DNA from: Chlamydiota bacterium
GTDB lineage: Bacteria; Chlamydiota; Chlamydiia; Chlamydiales; Rhabdochlamydiaceae
Assembly (NCBI GenBank): GCA_021772335.1
Contig: JAJFMD010000007.1
Coordinates: 425,834 to 489,833 of the forward strand
DNA length: 64,000 nt
Direction of reading: 5' to 3'
A program made the translations under genes and the position numbers. The first letter of the stretch is position 1. Each line of letters begins with the position of its first letter. Under the pieces are notes generated by a model that was given only the letters and a program-made list of their open reading frames with translations, ran no database searches and was not told the origin of the DNA. This document shows, in pieces, positions 8,927 to 17,285 of the stretch.

Positions 8927-11265
8927 TGGTTTCCTTTGATGTGTATGATTCTTTGTTCTTTGATGATCAAAGCATCAATGCAGGTATGAATTCTCTCAGC
9001 GGAGGACGTTGTTTCACTAATTAAAATTTGCATCGGATTTGCACTATGACAAAGATTTGCAGCGATTTCAATACGATCAGAGAGAGATGAGTATGCGATG
9101 CGGTTTTCTCCATCGAAATTTTGTATAAAAAACAGATCAGTATGAATTCCTATGCGCATTAAAACAGGTGGCAAATGCGCTTTATGACGTATGTTATTCC
9201 ATTCAGCGAGTTTTGCAAAAATTGCTTGAGAGCATTTAATTGCCTGAAGTTGGGAGTTTATTTGTTCTGCAGATATACCAAAAAATGCAATGATTTTGTT
9301 ATTAATATTTTCTGGATGAGCTCCCTGAAAGCGTTTAATTTCGGGAGTAATATTGCTTAAGCAGTGCTTAAGCAATTCAAATTTCATTGCATTTGTTTGA
9401 GCTATTTCGGGTAAATTGCAAATTTCCGCATATAAAATAGTCGCCTTTTTTTGTTTCTTATTGCCTTGTAAGGGAGCTTGAAAATTTGTTTTTTCCGGAA
9501 GTGGTTTTTCTTTTAATTTGCTAACCATTTTAGTAAATGATCGACAAAGTTCAGAAATTTCGTCTTTTCCCCGTTTAGATTCTTTAGGCAGCTCTATTTG
9601 ATCAATCAATCCTTGGGAGATTTTATTTGCACATTCTGAGAGCTGAAGGATTGGAGTTGTCGAGCGCCTTAGCAGTCTAGTAAGAAGGACTAGAGCTAAG
9701 CAAAATACAATGATTCTAAAAATCTGAACCCGATGAAAAGATTTTGTAACATAGCTTTCCATGCTCCCTTCAATTTGATTTGATAGAGCGAGTTCTTTCT
9801 CTTTTTCATTTAGTGAAATGATTGCAAAATCAGCATCTTTAAACGGTGTAAGATATAGATAAAAGTAGTTTTCTCCTTTAATAGAGATAAATCCCCGTTT
9901 CTTCTGTTTGATTTCTTCAATATTATCATTAGAAAAGATCGTATGGCATTTGTCATCTATGTTAGTTCCTATGGGGAATATTCGATTGTGCGCAATGAGA
10001 AAAAGCTGTTCTTCTAGCAGATCACTTAAGTTTTCTAAAATGCTGTTTATGCTAGCTCCTAGGGTCAGATAGCTGGTTTTCCCATTTGTATTGAGTTGTA
10101 GTGTATTTCCAACATAAACCATATTGCTTCCTGGAGGAGCAATCATCGCTGTGGAATTTGCAACATTGGAAGAGCAAGCATGATTGGCATAATAGGACAC
10201 ATCGTCAAAGAGCGACTTGAGATGGAAAATATCGTTGTTTGTAAAAGCGAGACCAGTATTGTTTTCTTTGAGTTCTGCCATGCCGAAGGGGGCTAATGGG
10301 ATGAAAGGAGACACTTGTTTGGAGAAGGTTTTCATTAAACCAGTAAATAACCAAATCATTACTTTTTGATCATTCGTAATCACATAATTTTCTACTTTGG
10401 GATTATCGATAAAGAAATCATCAGAGGATTTAGGGTCAAATTCTAATTGAGCAAAGCGTTGGTGGAGTTGTTGCTGAAGCCAGTGTGTTTGTTCGCCTCG
10501 ATCTTTTGAGGGAGCTCCTTCTAATTCATGTTCAAGGTAGCTCAAGGCATTTTTAAAATTATTGAATAATTGTTTTAGCAAATCGACAGGATCACTGACT
10601 CCCCACATTTGCAAGTAGGCAAAATCTGTTTTATTGCCTGTGATATATTCAGTAATCTCTTTTTCATGCTGAATAATATAGAGCAAATCGCTCCAAAAGG
10701 TTAATGCATAAACCTGAGATGTGCGATCAACTAAGCTTTCTCGGAAGGGGGCTAGCTGTTGATTCCCCCAGTCTAAAGAAATGCCGAAATAGATTGGTTT
10801 GCTAGGATCATTTGCAAACTGAATCCAAGCTGTGCGATCATCGATAGGAATAGCGCGTACAGGTTGCATTGATTGTGGATCAGAGGTAATCGATGCTAGG
10901 ACTCTTTCATTACGCTTATTCTGCAGGAAATTAATCCATTTATTATTAAGAAGAAGCCCCGCAGAGTTATACCAAGTTGTATCATTCGGAGCTGAGGGAG
11001 CAAAAATTTCCGATAGATTGGGGTTTTCTTTAATAAGAAACAATTTCGCATCAATCCGTGCTTCAATTTCTCCTAATGCATCAGAGATATAAGTCTCGGT
11101 GCGCTTTTGTTTGCTTTTATTCGCTTTGATGATTTGAGCTTCTACGGCTTCTTTAGTTTGTTTTGAACCCTGCTGTAGTAAATGTTGTTCAAAAAATAAA
11201 GAGCTTAAAAATGCGATAACGAATAGGAGTAAATAATAGAGAAGAAACCGAGTACGCAGATTCAT
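8923..11265 (-). CDS. Membrane receptor with HAMP and degenerate class III cyclase-like domain
   Basis: A 780-aa protein with TM1 at about 6-25, a large extracytoplasmic domain (about 26-512), TM2 at about 513-532, HAMP at about 533-585, and a C-terminal region (about 605-770) that aligns by eye with class III adenylate/guanylate cyclases. There the first metal Asp is replaced by Glu (YAEIC, E614), the second metal-binding Gly-Asp is replaced by Asn-Asn (about 655), and the IAYSSLSDRIEIAANL segment corresponds to the usual yt-x-iGd-x-vN-x-AaRL stretch. Catalysis is therefore doubtful, and a signal-binding or regulatory role is more likely. It is translationally coupled to the downstream histidine kinase. 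Confidence 0.75.
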   Translation of the reverse strand: MNLRTRFLLYYLLLFVIAFLSSLFFEQHLLQQGSKQTKEAVEAQIIKANKSKQKRTETYISDALGEIEARIDAKLFLIKENPNLSEIFAPSAPNDTTWYNSAGLLLNNKWINFLQNKRNERVLASITSDPQSMQPVRAIPIDDRTAWIQFANDPSKPIYFGISLDWGNQQLAPFRESLVDRTSQVYALTFWSDLLYIIQHEKEITEYITGNKTDFAYLQMWGVSDPVDLLKQLFNNFKNALSYLEHELEGAPSKDRGEQTHWLQQQLHQRFAQLEFDPKSSDDFFIDNPKVENYVITNDQKVMIWLFTGLMKTFSKQVSPFIPLAPFGMAELKENNTGLAFTNNDIFHLKSLFDDVSYYANHACSSNVANSTAMIAPPGSNMVYVGNTLQLNTNGKTSYLTLGASINSILENLSDLLEEQLFLIAHNRIFPIGTNIDDKCHTIFSNDNIEEIKQKKRGFISIKGENYFYLYLTPFKDADFAIISLNEKEKELALSNQIEGSMESYVTKSFHRVQIFRIIVFCLALVLLTRLLRRSTTPILQLSECANKISQGLIDQIELPKESKRGKDEISELCRSFTKMVSKLKEKPLPEKTNFQAPLQGNKKQKKATILYAEICNLPEIAQTNAMKFELLKHCLSNITPEIKRFQGAHPENINNKIIAFFGISAEQINSQLQAIKCSQAIFAKLAEWNNIRHKAHLPPVLMRIGIHTDLFFIQNFDGENRIAYSSLSDRIEIAANLCHSANPMQILISETTSSAERIHTCIDALIIKEQRIIHIKGNQ

Positions 11266-11333
11266 AAAATTCTCCCACTATTTGAAAAAGAATAAAGAAG
11301 CATGTTAATAAAATAGTGGGGTAGTCTCAAAGA

Positions 11334-12428
11334 TTAATCTCCTTCGGGAAAGAAATTTTGGTACCCTTTATCTGTAATCACAATGGTATCTTCATAGCGA
11401 ACTCCCCCTACTTTTGGAATATATAACCCAGGCTCGATGGTGATTACCATTCCAGGTTTTAAAGTGGAATCTGCTTCATCACTTTTGTGACTGATTCGTG
11501 GAAACTCGTGCACCTCAAGGCCAACGCCATGCCCGAGGCTATGAACAAAATATTCTTCCATGCCTGCTTTATGCATCACTTTGCGAGCTGCAAGATCAAG
11601 CTCTTTAAGTGTATTTCCTGGTTTACACATTTTTAGTGCTGCACGTTGAGAAGCATGCACAACATCGTAGATTTTCTTTAGGCGTTCCGATGTTTTACCA
11701 TAAAAAAATACGCGCGTTACATCGCTGCAATAGTGGTTAAGCTTAACTCCCGCGTCAATCAATATGATGCAGTCATTTTTTAATTTCTTTGTGGTGCAGT
11801 GATGGTGAGGTTTAGCAGTATTACTACCAAAAGCTACAATGGTATCAAAAGCGAGTTCTTCAGCCCCGTGATTCAAGCAAAATATTTCAAACTCTTTAGC
11901 GAGATCTTTTTCTGTCACGCCTTCTCTAAAACGCGTTTTTAGATATTCCATTCCGCTCCATAGAAGCTTAGCGCTTTGTTTTAGCGCGCGTATCTCAGCA
12001 TCGTCTTTGCAGCTGCGGAGTTGTTTGAGGAAGTGATCACAGGGATAAAGTTTTGTGTTGATTTGCTTTTTCCGTTTTAAACTTGATAGTGCTTTTTTGA
12101 GTTGTTCGTAATTACTATAACGCGTGTTTTCAGCATCAAAACCAAGTAGTGCGACTTTTTCTTTTTGCAAGAAATCACTGAGCGTAGGCAAATCTAGTGT
12201 TTTTACAGGAATAGGAGAGCTTTCTCTACAAGCTTCTTCATAGCGGCCATCAACGAGTAAAAGTGCTTTCTTTTTGCTAATAAGTAGACGCCCTAAAGAG
12301 AGCTCTATACCTAGCATATAAAAAATATCTAAAGGTGTATCAATGATGCATGCGTCGAGCTCTAGCTCAACGAGAGATTTTTGTAATTTTTTGATGCGAT
12401 CAATAGCGCATTTTTCAGATTTTTTCAT
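11334..12428 (-). CDS. pepP: Xaa-Pro aminopeptidase (M24 family)
   Basis: A 364-aa cytoplasmic metallopeptidase that removes N-terminal residues preceding proline. An N-terminal creatinase-like domain precedes the pita-bread catalytic domain. The metal ligands are all recognisable: the first Asp in LIDAGV, the second in SDVTRVF, His in HSLGHGVG, Glu in TIEPGLY and Glu in RYEDT. The start overlaps the end of mutL by 14 bases; mutL and pepP are neighbours in Chlamydia too. The length suits the short PepQ/YpdF-like form. Confidence 0.92.
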   Translation of the reverse strand: MKKSEKCAIDRIKKLQKSLVELELDACIIDTPLDIFYMLGIELSLGRLLISKKKALLLVDGRYEEACRESSPIPVKTLDLPTLSDFLQKEKVALLGFDAENTRYSNYEQLKKALSSLKRKKQINTKLYPCDHFLKQLRSCKDDAEIRALKQSAKLLWSGMEYLKTRFREGVTEKDLAKEFEIFCLNHGAEELAFDTIVAFGSNTAKPHHHCTTKKLKNDCIILIDAGVKLNHYCSDVTRVFFYGKTSERLKKIYDVVHASQRAALKMCKPGNTLKELDLAARKVMHKAGMEEYFVHSLGHGVGLEVHEFPRISHKSDEADSTLKPGMVITIEPGLYIPKVGGVRYEDTIVITDKGYQNFFPEGD

Positions 12429-14109
12429 CGGTAAAAATTCTCTTTATTTCTTTTGTATTCATCATTGCAATCGCTCTGTTACCACGAGGACAATGCAACG
12501 GACTATTTGTTTTTAGCAGATCATGGACAATAGATTTTGCTTCTTCGAGGGAAAAAACCCTCGTGCGGTTTTCCAAAGAACGCAAGCAACAATTTGCCAG
12601 TTTTTTCATCCGCTCTTCTTTAATTGTAGATTCTTTTTGAGATAAAATGGAGCAAAGTTCTTTTATTGTAGATTCAATTTCATTGATTTCAAGAAAGCAG
12701 GGTATCGCTTCACATAGCGCTCCATCTTCACCTAGGGCGCGCACTTCAAAACCCAGCGAGGCAAATTCTTCCAGATGATCTTCGATTAGAGACACTTCTA
12801 TCTTGCTTAAAGAGAATGTTTGAGGAAGTAACAAAGCTTGTTTTTCTATAGATGTATCTTCGATAAGCAGCCTCTCAAAAAGAATGCGCTGTTTAGCTGC
12901 TCTAAGATCGATCCAGGCAAGTCCTTCTTCTTTTAATACAGGGATATGTTCTGCAGATAGAATCAGGTAATGAGAATACATTCCTATAGGCTCAAAAGAT
13001 CTAGGGAGTTCAAAAGAGGGTTCTTCTCTCTCTTCAATATGCCTAAGAGGAATATCTATACTTGTCTCATTGAAGCAAAAGTCAGTCGGAGGGTGATCAA
13101 ATTCAATAGTGGGGCGGGAAAAGGCCGTTCCTCCAAGAGCTTGAATCACTGCTTGTCTCATAATATTTTTTACGATTTGCTCATCTTTTAAGCGCACTTC
13201 GCTCTTTTGGGGATGAACGTTGACGTCGAGAAGATCGCTTGGCATTTCAATATGTAGCACAAACAGAGGAAAGCGTTGCGTTGGAAGGCGCGTTCCATAA
13301 CCATCGGAGACAGCATAACTAATAGGAAGGCAGTGAATAGGTCTTTTATTGATAAATAGGTATTGCCCTGAGCGATTTTGGCGATGCTCTGTAGAATCTC
13401 CAATAATACCATGAATTCGAATCTGATCTTCATTATAGATAACATCAAAAGAACGGGAAGAAAAATGAGAGCCTAGAATTTCATTCACTCTATCTTTAAT
13501 TGTCGTTTGAGTTTTTGTAGAGAGTTGCTCTCTATCTCCAACTAACAGTTGAAATGAGATTTCTGGATGGGCAAGACTATAGAGTAGTAGCTGGCGATGA
13601 ATGGCTCTTTGGTTGCTTGCACTAGAATTTTGAAATTTCTTTCTAGCGGGAACATTATAGAAGAGGTGATCAATTGTGATGCTAGTTCCTCTTGTGCGGC
13701 TCGAGATGTTTTGGCGGAGTAATTTACCTCCATGCACCTCAATTTGAGTGGCAGTTTTCCCATCATTGGAAGTAAGTAGTGTTAATTTAGATATAGCAGC
13801 GATAGAAGCAAGAGCTTCTCCACGAAAGCCCATAGAGTCAATGCGCATCAGATCATCGATTGATACAATTTTAGAAGTTGCGTGTCTCTCGAGAGCTAAC
13901 AGCGCATCATCGGGGCTCATGCCCATGCCATTATCGCTAACGATGAGGCGTTGCAATCCTCCTCCAATACACGTTATGCGAATTTCATCAGCTTTAGCAT
14001 CAATGGCGTTTTCAATAAGCTCTTTAATAACAGATGCTGGTTGCTCAATCACTTCACCTGCGGCGATCTGATTAATTGTCTGATCGGATAAAATACGAAT
14101 TCTAGACAT
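12415..14109 (-). CDS. mutL: DNA mismatch repair protein MutL
   Basis: A GHKL ATPase that links mismatch recognition to downstream repair. The N-terminal ATPase motifs are intact: AAGEVIEQPASVIKELIENA (catalytic Glu in ELIENA), DNGMGM, and RGEALASI followed by the TRGTSI loop. The C-terminal region carries DLRAAKQRILFE where endonuclease-type MutL has DQHAxxERxxyE, so the conserved His and Glu are missing and endonuclease activity is not expected. At 564 aa it is slightly short. It overlaps the downstream pepP by 14 bases; a strong hairpin lies just upstream of its start. Confidence 0.93.
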   Translation of the reverse strand: MSRIRILSDQTINQIAAGEVIEQPASVIKELIENAIDAKADEIRITCIGGGLQRLIVSDNGMGMSPDDALLALERHATSKIVSIDDLMRIDSMGFRGEALASIAAISKLTLLTSNDGKTATQIEVHGGKLLRQNISSRTRGTSITIDHLFYNVPARKKFQNSSASNQRAIHRQLLLYSLAHPEISFQLLVGDREQLSTKTQTTIKDRVNEILGSHFSSRSFDVIYNEDQIRIHGIIGDSTEHRQNRSGQYLFINKRPIHCLPISYAVSDGYGTRLPTQRFPLFVLHIEMPSDLLDVNVHPQKSEVRLKDEQIVKNIMRQAVIQALGGTAFSRPTIEFDHPPTDFCFNETSIDIPLRHIEEREEPSFELPRSFEPIGMYSHYLILSAEHIPVLKEEGLAWIDLRAAKQRILFERLLIEDTSIEKQALLLPQTFSLSKIEVSLIEDHLEEFASLGFEVRALGEDGALCEAIPCFLEINEIESTIKELCSILSQKESTIKEERMKKLANCCLRSLENRTRVFSLEEAKSIVHDLLKTNSPLHCPRGNRAIAMMNTKEIKRIFTDEKI

Positions 14110-14112
14110 AGC

Positions 14113-14145
14113 AATACAATGTTGATTTTAAGCCAACATTGTATT
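14113..14145. repeat. 12-bp inverted repeat between hypothetical gene and mutL
   Basis: Perfect arms AATACAATGTTG (14113-14124) and CAACATTGTATT (14134-14145) around a 9-base loop. It lies 3 bases before the mutL start and after the stop of the upstream minus-strand gene. There is no T tract on the minus strand after the hairpin, so it may be a weak terminator, an RNA-stability element or a protein-binding site. Confidence 0.55.
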
Positions 14146-14167
14146 TTGATTAGACTTTAGTTCCTAG

Positions 14168-15376
14168 TTAAAGTTCGGAAGGTCCTTGACGGCTAGTAGA
14201 AATCAAATCGAGAATTTCCCTTATTGATTGATTATTTCTCAACTGATCGAGGCGCTCTTTCGTACTAGTGAGGACATCCTTAGACGATTCTTCTCTTAAA
14301 ATTTTGGTAATAGATCGCTTCAATGACTTTCCTCCGAGCATAAGAGTGTAAATGAGTTTTTCATCACTATCACCAGAAAGCTCATCGTAAACTGCAGCAA
14401 TTGGCGTAGAGGTTTTAGTCGTAATATCTGTCTCTGTTGTAAGAGGATCTTCTAAATCATAAATATCCTCAAAATAGTTTATTAACCAGTTATTGAGCAA
14501 TTTACCCTTTTCTTCGGAATTCGCTTCAGTTGGAGATTGCCATAGTTCAAGTAAACGCTGTTCAATATAGTGCTGTTGGCGATGGCGATAGTAGCGCCGA
14601 AATTTGGGGATTTCTTCAACCTTTTCTAATTGTTCTTCCATTTCAGCAACTTTCTCCGCATAGAAGGGCTTTTTATTTGAAACTTCTGCTCCTTTAACTC
14701 TGAAATAATGCAGAGGATTGGCTAAGAAGTTTAAAGCGGCGCCTAGCTTTGAAAGAATCCAAATGATTATAGAGTGAATAGCTGCTGAAAAACCATTGAT
14801 TCTCTGTTTTGCTGTTATAGCGGGAGGGCGATTTTCTTCAATATATAATCTTCTATTCGCTATTGCTTGAACTTTTTTTACTGGGCAGTCAATTTTTCTA
14901 GGGCAAACCTGCATATGATCTACTAATGGCTTTTGATCGACTGTACGACCTTTACGTATTTGACCGCATGCAGTGTGAGCTTGAGTGGCTATTTCAAGAT
15001 TGCCTCTGAGACGGATATTTTCAGGAGAGTTATAGTCATGCTCTTTATCATTAGGAAGTGTAATTTCTGAAATGAGCTCTTCTTTGCAAGCTGAGAGGTG
15101 CCATTGAGCTTGTGCAATTATATTTCTTTCGTTTCTTGTGTCTTCTACTTCTTCGATCATTAGGCTGACAGGGCAATATGCCTCATTGCACTCACTTTCA
15201 TGAGCTCTTAGCGCTGTGATATCTTGGGCAGGATTGGCGAGTATTGTTTCATGTGTGCTATATATGACTTGAATGTTCCTTTGCTGTTCTACGGATAAAC
15301 CGGGTTCTTGGGAGCATTCATCGAGATGTGTGCGCACGTCTTCTGTTAAACTTTGGTAATAATTGGCATTAATCAT
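14168..15376 (-). CDS. Hypothetical protein with repeated His/Cys motifs (TAZ-zinc-finger-like pattern)
   Basis: I do not recognise this 402-aa protein. Its first 170 residues contain spaced His/Cys motifs: H17-C21, H59-C63-C68, H93-C97, H134-C137 and H154-C158-C164, two of them followed by Pro-Val. The form HxxxCxxxxCPV resembles motifs in the eukaryotic TAZ zinc finger of CBP/p300, although the fourth ligand is not evident. A hydrophobic stretch (about 196-222) could be a membrane segment, followed by a charged helical C-terminal half. The start is supported by AAGGAAA upstream. It may be a secreted host-interaction protein, but this is inference. Confidence 0.6.
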   Translation of the reverse strand: MINANYYQSLTEDVRTHLDECSQEPGLSVEQQRNIQVIYSTHETILANPAQDITALRAHESECNEAYCPVSLMIEEVEDTRNERNIIAQAQWHLSACKEELISEITLPNDKEHDYNSPENIRLRGNLEIATQAHTACGQIRKGRTVDQKPLVDHMQVCPRKIDCPVKKVQAIANRRLYIEENRPPAITAKQRINGFSAAIHSIIIWILSKLGAALNFLANPLHYFRVKGAEVSNKKPFYAEKVAEMEEQLEKVEEIPKFRRYYRHRQQHYIEQRLLELWQSPTEANSEEKGKLLNNWLINYFEDIYDLEDPLTTETDITTKTSTPIAAVYDELSGDSDEKLIYTLMLGGKSLKRSITKILREESSKDVLTSTKERLDQLRNNQSIREILDLISTSRQGPSEL

Positions 15377-15453
15377 GATTATTTCCTTAAATTATGTATT
15401 ATAAGTAAACATTTTAGTATTAAGTTAATTAACTGTCAACAAACAATTTTATT

Positions 15454-16692
15454 ATGAAAGCTATAACTAGCTCATTGTCAATAGTTAAGGTTTTTAGGGA
15501 GGCGGGGCATAGTGCTTATTATGCTGGCGGATGGGTGCGTGATTTCATTATGGGCCGCCCTTCAGATGATATTGATATAGCAACTAGTGCCTCTGTTAGT
15601 GAAATTCAAGCGCTTTTCCCTAAAAATATCCCTGTAGGTGTCGCTTTTGGCATCGTTATCGTCCCTTTAGAGGGGCATAATTTCGAGGTAGCGACGTTTC
15701 GTACCGATGTGAGCTATGAGGATGGCAGGCGGCCGACTGCTATACAAACCGCTACAGCTGAGGAAGATGCTAGCCGGCGCGATTTTACGGTCAATGGCAT
15801 GTTTTACGATCCTATTAAGGATGAGATACTTGACTATGTTGGAGGGCGAGAGGATATTTCCAAAAAGCTCATACGCGCTATAGGAGATCCTGAAGAGCGT
15901 TTTCGAGAGGATAGACTGCGTATGATGCGAGCGGTACGTTATGCAACGAGATTTGAGTTTGAGATTGATCCTAAGACGCTAGAGGCTATTAAGCTCCATT
16001 CTGGGGAGTTGCTTAAATCGGTTGCTATGGAGAGGATTTGGCAAGAATTTGAGAAGATGTCGAAATTTAGCCACTTTGACAAGGGGCTGATCTTGCTTCA
16101 CAAATTAGGCCTTCTTCAGGTGATTTTCCCTTCTTTACGATCTCTATCGTCTGCAGAGATTAAAGAGAAAGTGAAGTACATTGAACAATTTCCTAAAAAG
16201 ACTCCTTGTATCGCTGAGCTGCTCGAGCTTTTCCCAGAAATATCAGAGGAAGAACTAGAGGAGTTTTGTAGATATCTTAAACTATCTAGAAAAGAGAGCG
16301 ATTTTGCCTCTTTTCTCCTTCATGCTAGACGTCTTGTCTCGATGCCACCTGATTGGCTTAATGATTTGGAGCTTTATGAATGGGCTCATTTTTATGCTTC
16401 GATTTATGCTAAGCATTGCTTAGAAATCATTGCTGTGCGTTTTCCCTCTGAAAAAAGAGAGGCTTTTTTAACAGAGCATCAAATGCGCTTTGAGCGAATG
16501 AATGTGGCAATTGAGCGGATACGCAACAAAGATCCTGTTGTCAAAGCTGCTGATTTATTTCCTCATGGAATAAAACCGGGGGTAAAGCTAGGTCAGATTT
16601 TGAAAGAGGCTGAAAGAATTGCGATCAATCAGGGATGGAATGATCCAGAAAAAATCATTGATCAACTAAAAAAACATCCTCTATGGGATTAA
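15454..16692 (+). CDS. pcnB: tRNA nucleotidyltransferase / poly(A) polymerase family protein
   Basis: A class II nucleotidyltransferase of 412 aa. The catalytic signature is GG (25-26) followed by the D39-x-D41 carboxylates in SDDIDIAT. Next come the RRDFTVNGM and RMMRAVRYATRF motifs of the neck/head region and a helical C-terminal domain. Such enzymes add CCA to tRNA or poly(A) tails to RNA; sequence alone does not decide which, and Chlamydia annotations call a comparable protein PcnB. It is divergent from the His/Cys-motif gene, and its 3' end overlaps the convergent dipeptidase gene by 12 bases. Confidence 0.88.
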   Translation: MKAITSSLSIVKVFREAGHSAYYAGGWVRDFIMGRPSDDIDIATSASVSEIQALFPKNIPVGVAFGIVIVPLEGHNFEVATFRTDVSYEDGRRPTAIQTATAEEDASRRDFTVNGMFYDPIKDEILDYVGGREDISKKLIRAIGDPEERFREDRLRMMRAVRYATRFEFEIDPKTLEAIKLHSGELLKSVAMERIWQEFEKMSKFSHFDKGLILLHKLGLLQVIFPSLRSLSSAEIKEKVKYIEQFPKKTPCIAELLELFPEISEEELEEFCRYLKLSRKESDFASFLLHARRLVSMPPDWLNDLELYEWAHFYASIYAKHCLEIIAVRFPSEKREAFLTEHQMRFERMNVAIERIRNKDPVVKAADLFPHGIKPGVKLGQILKEAERIAINQGWNDPEKIIDQLKKHPLWD

Positions 16693-17232
16693 CGTTTCAA
16701 AATCGGTATCTAGTTGGGGATAAAATTCATAGCCCTGCAGGTCAAAATGCCACCATTCATAAGGGTAGATTTTAAAGCCATTCTCTACCATGACCTCTTG
16801 AAGTAGGTCGCGGTTTGCTAATAGTTCTTTAGGCAAGTCAGGATAATCAGCATGAGCTTTTTCGCTAAAATCATCAAAATCTGTTGGCATAGCAAGCTCC
16901 TCTCCTTGAAAATTTAGAAGAGTGACATCAACGGCTGTTCCTCGAGCATGTCTTGATTCTTGAGGTGGCGCAACATAGCGAGGATCTTGAATTTCTTCCC
17001 AAAAGATTTGTGATACTGAAAGAGGACGAAAAGCATCAAAAATTTTTAGTTTCAGTTTGCGGTTTTCTAAGTTCTCAACAACAGCTTTTAACATGCCAAC
17101 AATATCGCGATGAATAAAACAGCAAGCTTTAGGGTAGACAGAACGTTGAAGAAAGTTGTTATCAGTTGCATAACGAATATCTAAAACAACGTTAGGTAGT
17201 ACTTTTTCTACATTGACGAGAAGTTCTTCCAC
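16681..17232 (-). CDS. D-alanyl-D-alanine dipeptidase (VanX/DdpX-like)
   Basis: A 183-aa M15D-type zinc peptidase. Zinc ligands are in SRHARGTAVD (H95, D102) and EWWHF (H162), with the catalytic Glu (E159) in the same motif and the transition-state Arg in FDAFRP (R69). There is no signal peptide, so it acts in the cytoplasm, where it would cut D-Ala-D-Ala, recycling peptidoglycan fragments or lowering the dipeptide pool. No vanA- or vanH-like genes are nearby, so there is no reason to link it to vancomycin resistance here. Confidence 0.88.
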   Translation of the reverse strand: MEELLVNVEKVLPNVVLDIRYATDNNFLQRSVYPKACCFIHRDIVGMLKAVVENLENRKLKLKIFDAFRPLSVSQIFWEEIQDPRYVAPPQESRHARGTAVDVTLLNFQGEELAMPTDFDDFSEKAHADYPDLPKELLANRDLLQEVMVENGFKIYPYEWWHFDLQGYEFYPQLDTDFETLIP

Positions 17233-17285
17233 GATTTTTTCCCTTTTTAGAAGAAGAATTTAGCCTATCATTTCCAATTTAAATT

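Noticed and set aside
8923..9500. Functional adenylate cyclase
   Set aside because: Both metal-binding Asp positions are changed (E614; Asn-Asn near 655), so catalysis is not supported.
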